Assembly (NCBI GenBank): GCA_035463295.1
Contig: DATHTK010000048.1
Span: 1-22,061, forward strand
Source of the DNA: DATHTK01 sp035463295
Lineage (GTDB): Bacteria > Actinomycetota > Rubrobacteria > Rubrobacterales > Rubrobacteraceae
DNA: 22,061 nucleotides
Reading direction: 5' to 3'
Part shown: piece by piece, positions 14,897 to 20,640 of the stretch
Layout of the letters: every line of letters starts with the position of its first letter
Position numbering within the stretch: the stretch's first letter is position 1
Notes under the pieces: model-generated
The model's database searches: none
What the model saw: only the letters and a program-made list of their open reading frames with translations
What the model was told of the DNA's origin: nothing
Position numbers and translations under genes: made by a program

Positions 14897-15438
14897 GCGT
14901 AGCTCCTATCTCCAGGGACCGCTCTGAATGAGAGCCTGGGTGGGTGCTGGGTGATGGGTGAAGGATGAAAAAAGGGAGAGAATATACCCACGGCCAGGCT
15001 CTCGCGCTGTGGACCACAAAGGGCGCTTATGAGATGCGAGTGTGCGCCGTTCGTGATCACTGCCCGATCAGTATGAGCTACTGGAATGAATAAGGCATTA
15101 AAGAACGATGAAAATGCTTTCATCTGCCGACGTCTCTCTACGAGCAACACGGGGATTCCCACCGGCGACTGTTCGGGTGCCTTTTCACAGAGGGCCAGCT
15201 CGAACACCTGGCGCGAGGCGACGGGTAGAGAACCGAGAGCAAATTGGATTCACGTTTTCGGTCGTCCCTGCGAGGGCGCGACACTGGTAGCTTTGCACAG
15301 ACCCCTTTAACTCGCTCCACGACTACTATGCAGCAGTCAGTCCTGGTCGACCCGGCGCCAATCCACGAGAGGATTGTGGCACTATAGATCTACCGAGAGA
15401 CGGGGGTATGGGGCAAGGTAGCGAAGGGAGAGGGTCTC
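14897..15438. other. Gene-free stretch of 542 bases
   Basis: No reading frame here looks like a protein. It holds the divergent control regions for the 84-residue protein and the RpiB-type isomerase. Visible elements are four G-triplets at 14938-14958 with loops of 1, 4 and 4 bases (G-quadruplex pattern), an inverted repeat GATGAAA/TTTCATC at 15107-15124, and another CAATCC/GGATTG at 15359-15376 followed by a TATAGA box (15382-15387). None can be assigned a function. Confidence 0.4.
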
Positions 15439-15921
15439 ATGAGAACCGCGATCGGCAGCGACGAGAGAAGCGAACTCACGGATGCGCTGCTTGCAGAGCT
15501 CCAGAAGCGAGGACACGAGATAGTCGCCTTCGGTCCGGTCGCCGATCAAGAAGAGTCGGATTGGCCGCTCGTGTGTGGTCGGGTCGCCCAAGCCGTAGCC
15601 GCCGGCGAAGCTGACGAAGGCATAGTCTGCTGCTGGACCGGAACCGGGGCGAGCATCGCTGCCAACAAGGTGCCGGGCGTCCGCGCCGCTCTGGTGCACG
15701 ACGCGCAGACGGCCCGCGGGGCTCGCATCTGGAACCACGCCAACGTGCTGGCCTTGAGCCTGCGGGCGACGCCGATCCCCGTGATGCGCGAGATCCTGGA
15801 CGCCTGGTATGGTACCTCCTCCTCCGAAGGGGAAGCCCAGAGCGACTGGAACCTGCAGCAGATCGAACGCCTCCGGCAACTGGAGGATAGCTATCGACGG
15901 GGTGGTGTGGAGACGTCGTAG
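15439..15921 (+). CDS. RpiB/LacAB-family sugar-phosphate isomerase
   Basis: The 160-residue protein starts at ATG 15439 with GGAGAGGG upstream. It follows the ribose-5-phosphate isomerase B fold: an opening strand RTAIGSDERSELTDALLAEL, the catalytic loop CCWTGTGASIAANKVPGVRA (Cys64/Cys65 at the position of the RpiB catalytic cysteine), ALVHDAQTARGARIWNHANV with the His-Asp pair, then VLALSLRATP. It differs from standard RpiB: the loop is CWTGTG where RpiB usually has CGTGIG, the first segment lacks the usual GxDHAG, and the C-terminus is longer and Gln-rich. I infer an isomerase of a sugar phosphate, but the substrate may not be ribose 5-phosphate. It stands alone between the two phasin-like genes. 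Confidence 0.8.
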   Translation: MRTAIGSDERSELTDALLAELQKRGHEIVAFGPVADQEESDWPLVCGRVAQAVAAGEADEGIVCCWTGTGASIAANKVPGVRAALVHDAQTARGARIWNHANVLALSLRATPIPVMREILDAWYGTSSSEGEAQSDWNLQQIERLRQLEDSYRRGGVETS

Positions 15922-16053
15922 CGTGAGCCTGCCCCGGATCCCCACCACGGTAGGTCTTCTCTAGTACCCGTCCGCCAAAGAGCTTTCGGGGATGGCTCCC
16001 GTGCCCTCGATGAGCCCCTCCGTGCGTACACGACTACGAGGTGCAACCGAGAT

Positions 16054-16431
16054 TCATTTGAAGAGGTCAGTGTAGGTGCTCAGGGACTGCCGCGCTATCT
16101 GCTGAAAGGTCTGCTGTTGATCTACGGCCTGCTCCATCCACTGCTCGGACATCTTCTGGAAAGCCTGCTGCTGCTTCTGCGCCAGCTCCATCCACTGCTC
16201 GGAGGCCTGATGGAAAGTCTGCCCCATGGTTACTTGCCCCTGCGGTTGCTGCGAGACGTAGAAAGGAGGAGTGTTCAAGAGCTGTATGTAGGAGTTCATC
16301 TGCTCCTGCATCATCTGCTGGAAGGTCTGCTGCTGTCTCTGGATCTGGTCTGCCATCGCCTGCATCGTGGAGATCCACCGCCGCGCAACCTCCTCGGCCG
16401 CCTGCTCTCCCCGACTCATGTTCTCGCTCAC
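16054..16431 (-). CDS. Gln-rich phasin-like protein with 18-residue repeats
   Basis: The protein has 125 residues from GTG 16431 (GAAGGG eight bases upstream); ATG 16419 is an alternative. It is almost entirely helical. An 18-residue unit recurs, the clearest copies being SEQWMELAQKQQQAFQKM (77-94) and SEQWMEQAVDQQQTFQQI (95-112), with a third related copy at about 29-45 (QIQRQQQTFQQMMQEQM). These give amphipathic helices rich in Gln, Met, Phe and Trp, with a Pro-containing break at 54-65 (TPPFYVSQQPQG). Such composition is typical of PHA-granule phasins and of PhaE-type subunits. It has no enzyme motif. With the protein at 13931 it forms a pair of phasin-like genes. The function is inferred, not shown. 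Confidence 0.6.
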   Translation of the reverse strand: MSENMSRGEQAAEEVARRWISTMQAMADQIQRQQQTFQQMMQEQMNSYIQLLNTPPFYVSQQPQGQVTMGQTFHQASEQWMELAQKQQQAFQKMSEQWMEQAVDQQQTFQQIARQSLSTYTDLFK

Positions 16432-16539
16432 GGTTCTGCCCTTCTCGATAGGTGTTTCTGCTTCAAGATCTGGATATTCCCACCTCAAAGCCCTTGAAAC
16501 CAGCGAGCCAGACTCGCCCCGCCATCTTGACAAGCTATC

Positions 16540-16567
16540 ACTATATGCGTTATACATGTATCAACAA
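16540..16567 (-). promoter_or_regulatory. Candidate promoter of the Gln-rich protein
   Basis: On the minus strand, TTGTTG (16567-16562) and TATAGT (16545-16540) are separated by 16 bases and lie about 110 bases before the GTG start. The spacer contains the perfect 10-bp palindrome ATACATGTAT (16552-16561), a possible operator. The AT-rich patch stands out in a GC-rich region. Confidence 0.5.
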
Positions 16568-16833
16568 CCTGGTGTCCTGTTCCTCCTTTCCCTTTCCCAC
16601 CTATCACCCCACCAAAGGACACCAGGCATCTCCGAAGGGCGGTAGAGTTGTAGGGGTGGCGGATAGTGTGGTGTTCCCGGTACCCGGACGTAGCAGCCGC
16701 CGTTCTTCCCGTCGAAAAGTAGGAAATGATACGATACATGTTCGAGTCGAGGTCGCCTGGTTGCGAGCCTCGGTCTCCTGGGCAAGGAGAGTGTCCCTGA
16801 TCGGAGAATTACATACGTAGTTCGGAGCGGGCT
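16568..16833. other. Divergent gap without a recognised gene
   Basis: The bases between the Gln-rich phasin-like gene promoter and the CPBP protease carry no reading frame with protein-like composition. They presumably hold the CPBP gene promoter; I found no clear -35/-10 pair. Confidence 0.35.
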
Positions 16834-17520
16834 TTGTCGCGGAATGCCTGGAGAGAGCGGGGTGTCGGCTGGGTCGACGTACTACTGGTTATTGTAGTCT
16901 ATCTGTTCGTCTCCTTATTCGCCGGCGCGGCCATCGGTCTGCTCGGCTTTGCTCTCCAACCCGTCGTCGGACCGCTGCTCATACTTGCCGCAGGTGCGGC
17001 CGCGATGATCGCTGGCGTTGGTGGCGTTGTGGCTGCACGGAGACACCTGAGCGCCGGTTCGGTAGGCTTGAAGCCTGTCGACGCCGGGTGGCTGCTCATC
17101 GGGGCCAGCCTGGGTCTGTTGGGTTGGTTTCTCACCCGCGGAGTGGTCTTGGCGTACTTCTGGGTTACCGGAGACACCACCAATCCTCAAGCGGGCCTAG
17201 TGGGAGCGGCGCAAGGGACACCTGCGCAGTTTGCCCTAACGCTGCTCGTTGCCGGCCTGGCCGTTCCCTTTGGAGAGGAGCTGCTATTTCGCGGGGTGTT
17301 ATACACCTGGCTCAGGCGCTGGGGACTCGCGGTCGCGATGGTAGGTAGCGCGTCGATCTTCGGTCTCAGCCACGGTATCAACGTGGTGCTGCCTGCTACG
17401 GTGGTGCTTGGGTTTCTCCTGGCATTCGCCTACGAGCGAAGTGGCTCGATATGGCCGGCGGTCGTTGGACACGTACTCTACAATCTGCTCGTATTCTCTG
17501 CGGCACGCTTGCTTCTTTGA
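16834..17520 (+). CDS. CPBP family intramembrane metalloprotease
   Basis: The 228-residue integral membrane protein is of the CAAX-protease/bacteriocin-processing (Abi) family. The three conserved motifs are present: EELLFRG (Glu148, Glu149, Arg153), FGLSHG (His180) and GHVLYN (His213, Asn217), which together make the metal and catalytic site inside the membrane. At least six hydrophobic segments are visible, beginning with VDVLLVIVVYLFVSLFAGAAIG. The TTG at 16834 has GGAG about eight bases upstream and is the most likely start. Bacterial members act in protein processing, signalling or bacteriocin immunity; no partner peptide is encoded nearby, so the role is open. The gene appears monocistronic. 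Confidence 0.87.
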   Translation: MSRNAWRERGVGWVDVLLVIVVYLFVSLFAGAAIGLLGFALQPVVGPLLILAAGAAAMIAGVGGVVAARRHLSAGSVGLKPVDAGWLLIGASLGLLGWFLTRGVVLAYFWVTGDTTNPQAGLVGAAQGTPAQFALTLLVAGLAVPFGEELLFRGVLYTWLRRWGLAVAMVGSASIFGLSHGINVVLPATVVLGFLLAFAYERSGSIWPAVVGHVLYNLLVFSAARLLL

Positions 17521-17699
17521 CGGCTGGACCGGAGATGCCCGCCGCAGCCGAGGTAACGAAGAGCTTGTGGGGAGAGCCCGACTACTTCGCTGGTCGTCTC
17601 GAGCGCGGGCCGGGGCCTGGGATCGGCGGGCGGCATAAGCTGCTCGCGAGAGCACGCTGCGGCGACCGATTTGAGCTCGTAAAGCATATCGTACGGTGA

Positions 17700-17787
17700 G
17701 AGAGAATCCGGCTACTCTCCCTGGTGGACATCTTCGAGCCGCTCTCCGAGGAGGAGATAGAGCGCCTAAACGGCCACCTCGAGCGAG
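17700..17787 (+). pseudogene. Crp/Fnr-type regulator, N-terminal fragment
   Basis: The frame reads ERIRLLSLVDIFEPLSEEEI followed by ERLNGHLE. This closely resembles the first helix of the cyclic-nucleotide-binding domain in Crp/Fnr regulators (SxVDIFxxLSEEExExL). No start codon precedes it in a sensible place (a TGA is at 17697-17699), and after about residue 28 the similarity ends; no jelly-roll or helix-turn-helix follows. The rest of 17521-17866 has no gene I can support. It is a remnant, too short for family details. Confidence 0.5.
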
Positions 17788-17866
17788 ATTGCCTGGCGGG
17801 TGGGCTTGCCATGGAGCTGCTCCCTTGTTGCGTGCGACAGCCGCATGGCGATCTCAGCCGCCACCA

Positions 17867-18436
17867 TCACGTGCTGCGCTGGCTAGAGCTCCGAGCGAGC
17901 CACCCGTCTCGCCGCTCCTTGAGCCACGCCGTGCGCAACCTGTTTGCCGCTATCCTGGCCGGCATGTCCTTTGCAGAGAGCTCCGATACGTGCTTGTAGG
18001 ACACCTTTCCCATGCTCATAAGCGCCACCAGCCCTTCTTGGGCCTGTCTCTGGTCCTCTGACGCCAGTCGCTCCAATGCCGCTGGTGACTCTCCCGGCAG
18101 AGGGTCGCCCAGCGCCCTGGCCAGCTGGCCAGCTATGCGCAGCTCCAGTCCCCTCAGCTCCGCTTGCATGAACAGCTCCCATTCGGCGGCTTGTTCCGCT
18201 CGCTTTCTCTCCTCGACGCGCTCCCGCTTGCGTACCAGCTCCTCCTGCGGATCTTCGGCCCTCTCCTTGCGGTGTGGCTCGTCACGAAGGTCCTCTAGCT
18301 GCCGTCCCGGCCCGGTGTCGAGAACGACCTTCAGTGCGTCTTCGAATGATTCCCCGGTCCTCTTTGCGCGGGCTCCCGCCTGACGCGCCAGAACGTCGCT
18401 GGTCATGTCATTGGCCGCTCTCTGATTCTCTTGCAC
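17867..18436 (-). CDS. Hypothetical charged helical protein, 189 residues
   Basis: I do not recognise a named family. GTG 18436 has GGAAAGGGAAG upstream and is preferred; ATG 18478 and a start at 18592 are longer alternatives. The sequence is very rich in Arg, Glu, Ala and Gln and predicted almost wholly helical. Residues 10-45 (NDMTSDVLARQAGARAKRTG, ESFEDALKVVLDTGPGRQL) form one block, 55-105 a coiled-coil-like charged region, and about 120-170 a less charged part ending in MPARIAANRLRTAWL. There are no membrane segments, cysteines or catalytic motifs. The next gene upstream on the same strand (the zinc ribbon) ends 189 bases before this start, so a shared transcript is possible. Confidence 0.6.
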   Translation of the reverse strand: MQENQRAANDMTSDVLARQAGARAKRTGESFEDALKVVLDTGPGRQLEDLRDEPHRKERAEDPQEELVRKRERVEERKRAEQAAEWELFMQAELRGLELRIAGQLARALGDPLPGESPAALERLASEDQRQAQEGLVALMSMGKVSYKHVSELSAKDMPARIAANRLRTAWLKERRDGWLARSSSQRST

Positions 18437-18625
18437 GGTCTTCCCTTTCCTACGGCTTGTAGGGGTTGCCTCGTTCATCCTGGGGTAGCCCGCCGTGCTC
18501 CTCAAGCACCCAACGCCTGCGGGGGTGTCGGTATAGCCCTCACCCAATACGTCAGCACATGCCTGCGCTCGACCAGCTCGAAGACCGGGCATCGTCGGTT
18601 GCCCGCTAGCCGACGAAGTCGCGCT

Positions 18626-19018
18626 CTACGTCTCTTCAGTGCGTTGGTCACTCCTTTTCCTAGGGCTCTCAAGCCCAGGCCAAGGATCCGCCGTGATGTC
18701 GTCGTAGCGCCAGGGCGAGTCTCCGGGATAGGTAGCTTCGTCCCGCAGGTGTTGTTGCACCTGTTCTCGAGTGTCGTGGTGCCAGGGGTGAGTGACCTTC
18801 TCTCTCAACCGATCTTCCTTCTCTAGGAGGTCGCGGATAAGGACGCCGTGGTCGGCGCCACACCGGCAGCGTCTTGCGCTAGTGCTGCTCAAAGTTCGCT
18901 TCTCGCCGCAACCACACTCGAGGATGATGTAACCCGGATGCCACTCGTAGGTCTTGCCGAACGGGACTTCGCGGGTGTCGTAGTGCGCCTCGACATGCTC
19001 GATGACCTTCTGTGCCAT
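18626..19018 (-). CDS. Small zinc-ribbon protein, 130 residues
   Basis: Start ATG 19018 gives MAQKVIEHVEAHYDTREVPF; AAAGGGG lies upstream. Two Cys pairs, Cys35/Cys37 (ECGCGEK) and Cys51/Cys53 (CRCGADH), make a short zinc-ribbon-like knuckle set between beta strands (KTYEWHPGYIILECGCG). The C-terminal half is charged and rich in Trp, His and Asp (THPWHHDTREQVQQHLRDEA, SPWRYDDITADPWPG). I have the impression of a family confined to Rubrobacter-type actinobacteria, of unknown function; that impression is from memory, not a search. A nucleic-acid or protein-binding role would fit the zinc ribbon. Confidence 0.7.
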   Translation of the reverse strand: MAQKVIEHVEAHYDTREVPFGKTYEWHPGYIILECGCGEKRTLSSTSARRCRCGADHGVLIRDLLEKEDRLREKVTHPWHHDTREQVQQHLRDEATYPGDSPWRYDDITADPWPGLESPRKRSDQRTEET

Positions 19019-19232
19019 GTACCCTGTTGCCCCTTTCTGCCGCCCGGCGTGTATGGCGAAGGCTTGCGGAAGACAGCTTGGTGATGCCCTCGATACGTCG
19101 GTCACTGTGCCCTTACTACGCCGTACTCGCCGCGAGGCTCAGAACGAGAGGTGAGGAGTCTCACCATGTACAGGTTCTCCAGCCTTCACCACCACTGATC
19201 TCTCGGTCAGTGATGTAGCTGCCTTCTTTACA

Positions 19233-19382
19233 CTACAGACGTCCTTTGCCGTGGGTCCCCACCTGTCTTGGGTCAGCTGGTAAGCCACCGCCCTCGACGA
19301 AGAGCTCTCCACCCCCGCAGAGCGGGGAGATGAAGCCGTAACCTCTCTCCTTGTCGAACCACTCTACCTTTCCCTGGGTCAT
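19233..19382 (-). pseudogene. csp: Decayed cold-shock protein gene
   Basis: The frame begins MTQGKVEWFDKERGYGFISP, an ordinary Csp start with RNP1 (RGYGFIS). After GGGELFVE it loses the rest of RNP2 and about 18 residues, then runs to an early stop at 19233. Shifting the frame just past that point gives VAYQLTQDRWGPTAKDV, which aligns residue for residue with the Csp C-terminus (VTYEATQGKKGMQAENV in the intact copy at 20119). The gene has therefore suffered an internal deletion of roughly 50-55 bases that also shifted the frame. The predicted 49-residue product lacks half the OB fold. Its promoter-leader region is well preserved. Confidence 0.8.
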
Positions 19383-19420
19383 ATCTCGAGGCCGCCTCTC
19401 TTCGCCAGGCTCTACCGCAA

Positions 19421-19475
19421 CAAAAAAGCCGCCCCATATACTGGGCGGCACTTCGACCGAGACAGAACCTACCTG
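19421..19475 (-). promoter_or_regulatory. Leader of the decayed csp gene, with terminator-like hairpin
   Basis: On the minus strand a 7-bp hairpin (GCCGCCC, 19449-19443, with GGGCGGC, 19434-19428) is followed directly by TTTTTTG. It lies between a -10-like TATGAT (about 19488-19493) and the csp ATG (19382). Just before it is a sequence shared with the intact csp leader (AGGTAGGTTCTGTCTCG here). The arrangement suggests an attenuator rather than the end of an upstream gene. Confidence 0.55.
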
Positions 19476-19493
19476 TTACTAGCTACTTATCAT

Positions 19494-19816
19494 ACCATAG
19501 AGTTCGAGAGGCAGAGACTCTACTCAAGGGCCCTGGCGCGCACGTCAGATCCCGGACCTCGCCGGCATCGGGCTCCTCACCCGAGCGACGAGGGTTGTGC
19601 GGGTCGGGCGGCTGCGGTATGAGCGCCTCCAAGGTGGTCTGTCACGTAATAGGGCTGTCAGGCTGATCCGTCCGCCGTGCGGTAGCCCTGAGGTGCTCCC
19701 ACGCCGATCCTCCGGCTTCGCTCGCCTTGCCCCCGCAACACACTGTCTTGCGCGGAGCTTGAATCCGAACTGGAGCCTCGGATTCGTACCTATAACCGCC
19801 AGTGAGCCCGCAAGTT
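19494..19816. other. Gap between csbD and the decayed csp gene
   Basis: No gene is supported in this stretch. It contains a perfect 8-bp inverted repeat, GAATCCGA (19761-19768) and TCGGATTC (19778-19785), 32 bases beyond the csbD stop. It could be a terminator stem without a T-run or a binding site. Confidence 0.35.
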
Positions 19817-19996
19817 CTAGCCGAGGAGGTCTTTCGCGGCACCCTTCTTCTTTTTCAGGGTGCCCTTATCCTGGTCGGCCTGCCCTTCTGCCTTGCGGTC
19901 CTTGTTGCCGGTCAAAGAGCCGGTTGCCTCCTTGGCGCGGCCCTTGGCCTTGTCGATTGCCCCTTCGTTCCTGTCTTTCCTGCTGTCCTTAGCCAC
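19817..19996 (-). CDS. CsbD family stress protein
   Basis: The 59-residue protein from GTG 19996 (GAAGGG upstream) has the CsbD signature: RNEGAIDKAKGRAKEATGSL, then GNKDRKAEGQADQDKGTLKK. It is very hydrophilic, lysine- and alanine-rich, and predicted helical when bound but disordered alone. CsbD-like proteins are general-stress products in many bacteria (sigma-B regulon in Bacillus), with no biochemical activity established. A longer reading from ATG 20011 adds five residues. It sits downstream of the intact csp on the same strand, beyond a hairpin, so it probably has its own promoter. Confidence 0.85.
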   Translation of the reverse strand: MAKDSRKDRNEGAIDKAKGRAKEATGSLTGNKDRKAEGQADQDKGTLKKKKGAAKDLLG

Positions 19997-20059
19997 CAAG
20001 CACCCTTCCATGTCTTGACTACAAGTCTTTTGTACCCACTTGGGGTAGCAACCAAGCGA

Positions 20060-20094
20060 AGGGCCAGAGTCCCGAGATATGGGACCCCGGCCCT
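20060..20094 (-). terminator. Hairpin after the intact csp gene
   Basis: AGGGCC (20060-20065) pairs with GGCCCT (20089-20094), and inside it GTCCC (20069-20073) pairs with GGGAC (20081-20085), with a 3-by-3 internal loop between. On the minus strand it begins 25 bases after the csp stop. The following bases are only moderately T-rich, so termination efficiency is uncertain. Confidence 0.55.
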
Positions 20095-20118
20095 CGCCGC
20101 TTGCTGTGGGCGCCTTAT

Positions 20119-20322
20119 CTAGGCGAGAGAGACGTTCTCTGCCTGCATGCCCTTCTTGCCCTGAGTCGCCTCATAGGTCACCTTGGTGCCTTCTTCGAGG
20201 GACCTGAACCCGTCACCGTCTATGCCTGAGTAGTGTACGAAGAGGTCCTCGCCACCGTCATCGGGCTTGATGAACCCATAGCCCTTCTCCTCGCTGAACC
20301 ACTTCACTGTTCCTTGGGCCAT
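20119..20322 (-). CDS. csp: Cold-shock protein, CspA family
   Basis: The complete 67-residue single-domain OB-fold RNA/DNA-binding protein reads MAQGTVKWFSEEKGYGFIKP, with RNP1 (KGYGFIKP) and RNP2 (DLFVHYS), then the expected C-terminus VTYEATQGKKGMQAENVSLA. Csp proteins melt RNA secondary structure and can act as transcription antiterminators and translation chaperones. The ATG at 20322 fits the universal family start; the frame continues open upstream but would translate the leader hairpin. The leader contains a terminator-like hairpin that this protein itself might melt. It is preceded, divergently, by the IS256 element and followed by csbD. Confidence 0.95.
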   Translation of the reverse strand: MAQGTVKWFSEEKGYGFIKPDDGGEDLFVHYSGIDGDGFRSLEEGTKVTYEATQGKKGMQAENVSLA

Positions 20323-20360
20323 ATTGTTAGAGCCCGCCTTTCTGTTCTTGGGCCCCATCA

Positions 20361-20445
20361 CAACAAAAACGCCGCCCTCTCTGTGCCGGGCGGCGATTCC
20401 ATCGAAACAAAAACCCACCTTCTAGTACTCTTAGAGCATACCACA
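20361..20445 (-). promoter_or_regulatory. csp promoter and leader with terminator-like hairpin
   Basis: In transcription order on the minus strand there is a -10-like TATGCT (20440-20435), a block AGGTGGGTTTTTGTTTCG shared with the other csp locus, then an 8-bp hairpin (CGCCGCCC, 20395-20388, with GGGCGGCG, 20377-20370) immediately followed by TTTTTGTTG. The start codon is 39 bases further on. No minus-strand gene lies upstream, so the hairpin is not an ordinary gene terminator. I could not identify a good -35. Confidence 0.6.
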
Positions 20446-20462
20446 CAATGCCGGAGACGTTG

Positions 20463-20488
20463 CGGAGCCGCTGAGCGGAGCCGCTGAG
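20463..20488. repeat. 13-bp tandem duplication
   Basis: CGGAGCCGCTGAG occurs twice head to tail without mismatch (20463-20475 and 20476-20488), between the csp promoter and the IS left end. It may be a simple slippage product or a leftover of an insertion event. Confidence 0.8.
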
Positions 20489-20525
20489 AGACCCCTAGCC
20501 AGAGAGGCCTCGGGGGTTTCGCTCG

Positions 20526-20553
20526 GAGATATAACCGGAAGTTGTGGATCGGA
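20526..20553 (+). repeat. Left terminal inverted repeat of the IS256 element
   Basis: Matches the reverse complement of 21909-21936 at 20 of 28 positions, with an uninterrupted GTTGTGGA at 20541-20548. Confidence 0.65.
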
Positions 20554-20640
20554 GATTTTGTGAGGCACGCGGTGTACCTTCCCAAGAAGATAATCGAAAG
20601 ATCCGACGTTGGCGCGTCGGTGGGAAGGATATACACCGCT

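Noticed and set aside
15086..15320. Small open frames of 60-74 codons on both strands upstream of the RpiB-type gene
   Set aside because: No good ribosome binding site, mutually overlapping, and composition without any domain or secondary-structure pattern.
19597..19992. 131-codon plus-strand open frame
   Set aside because: It overlaps csbD in antisense and its translation is Arg/Pro/Cys-rich without family resemblance.
20032..20057. Sigma-B-like promoter (GGGTAC box) upstream of csbD
   Set aside because: The -10-like box fits, but the upstream hexamer GCTTGG is too far from a GTTT-type -35 to claim a stress promoter.
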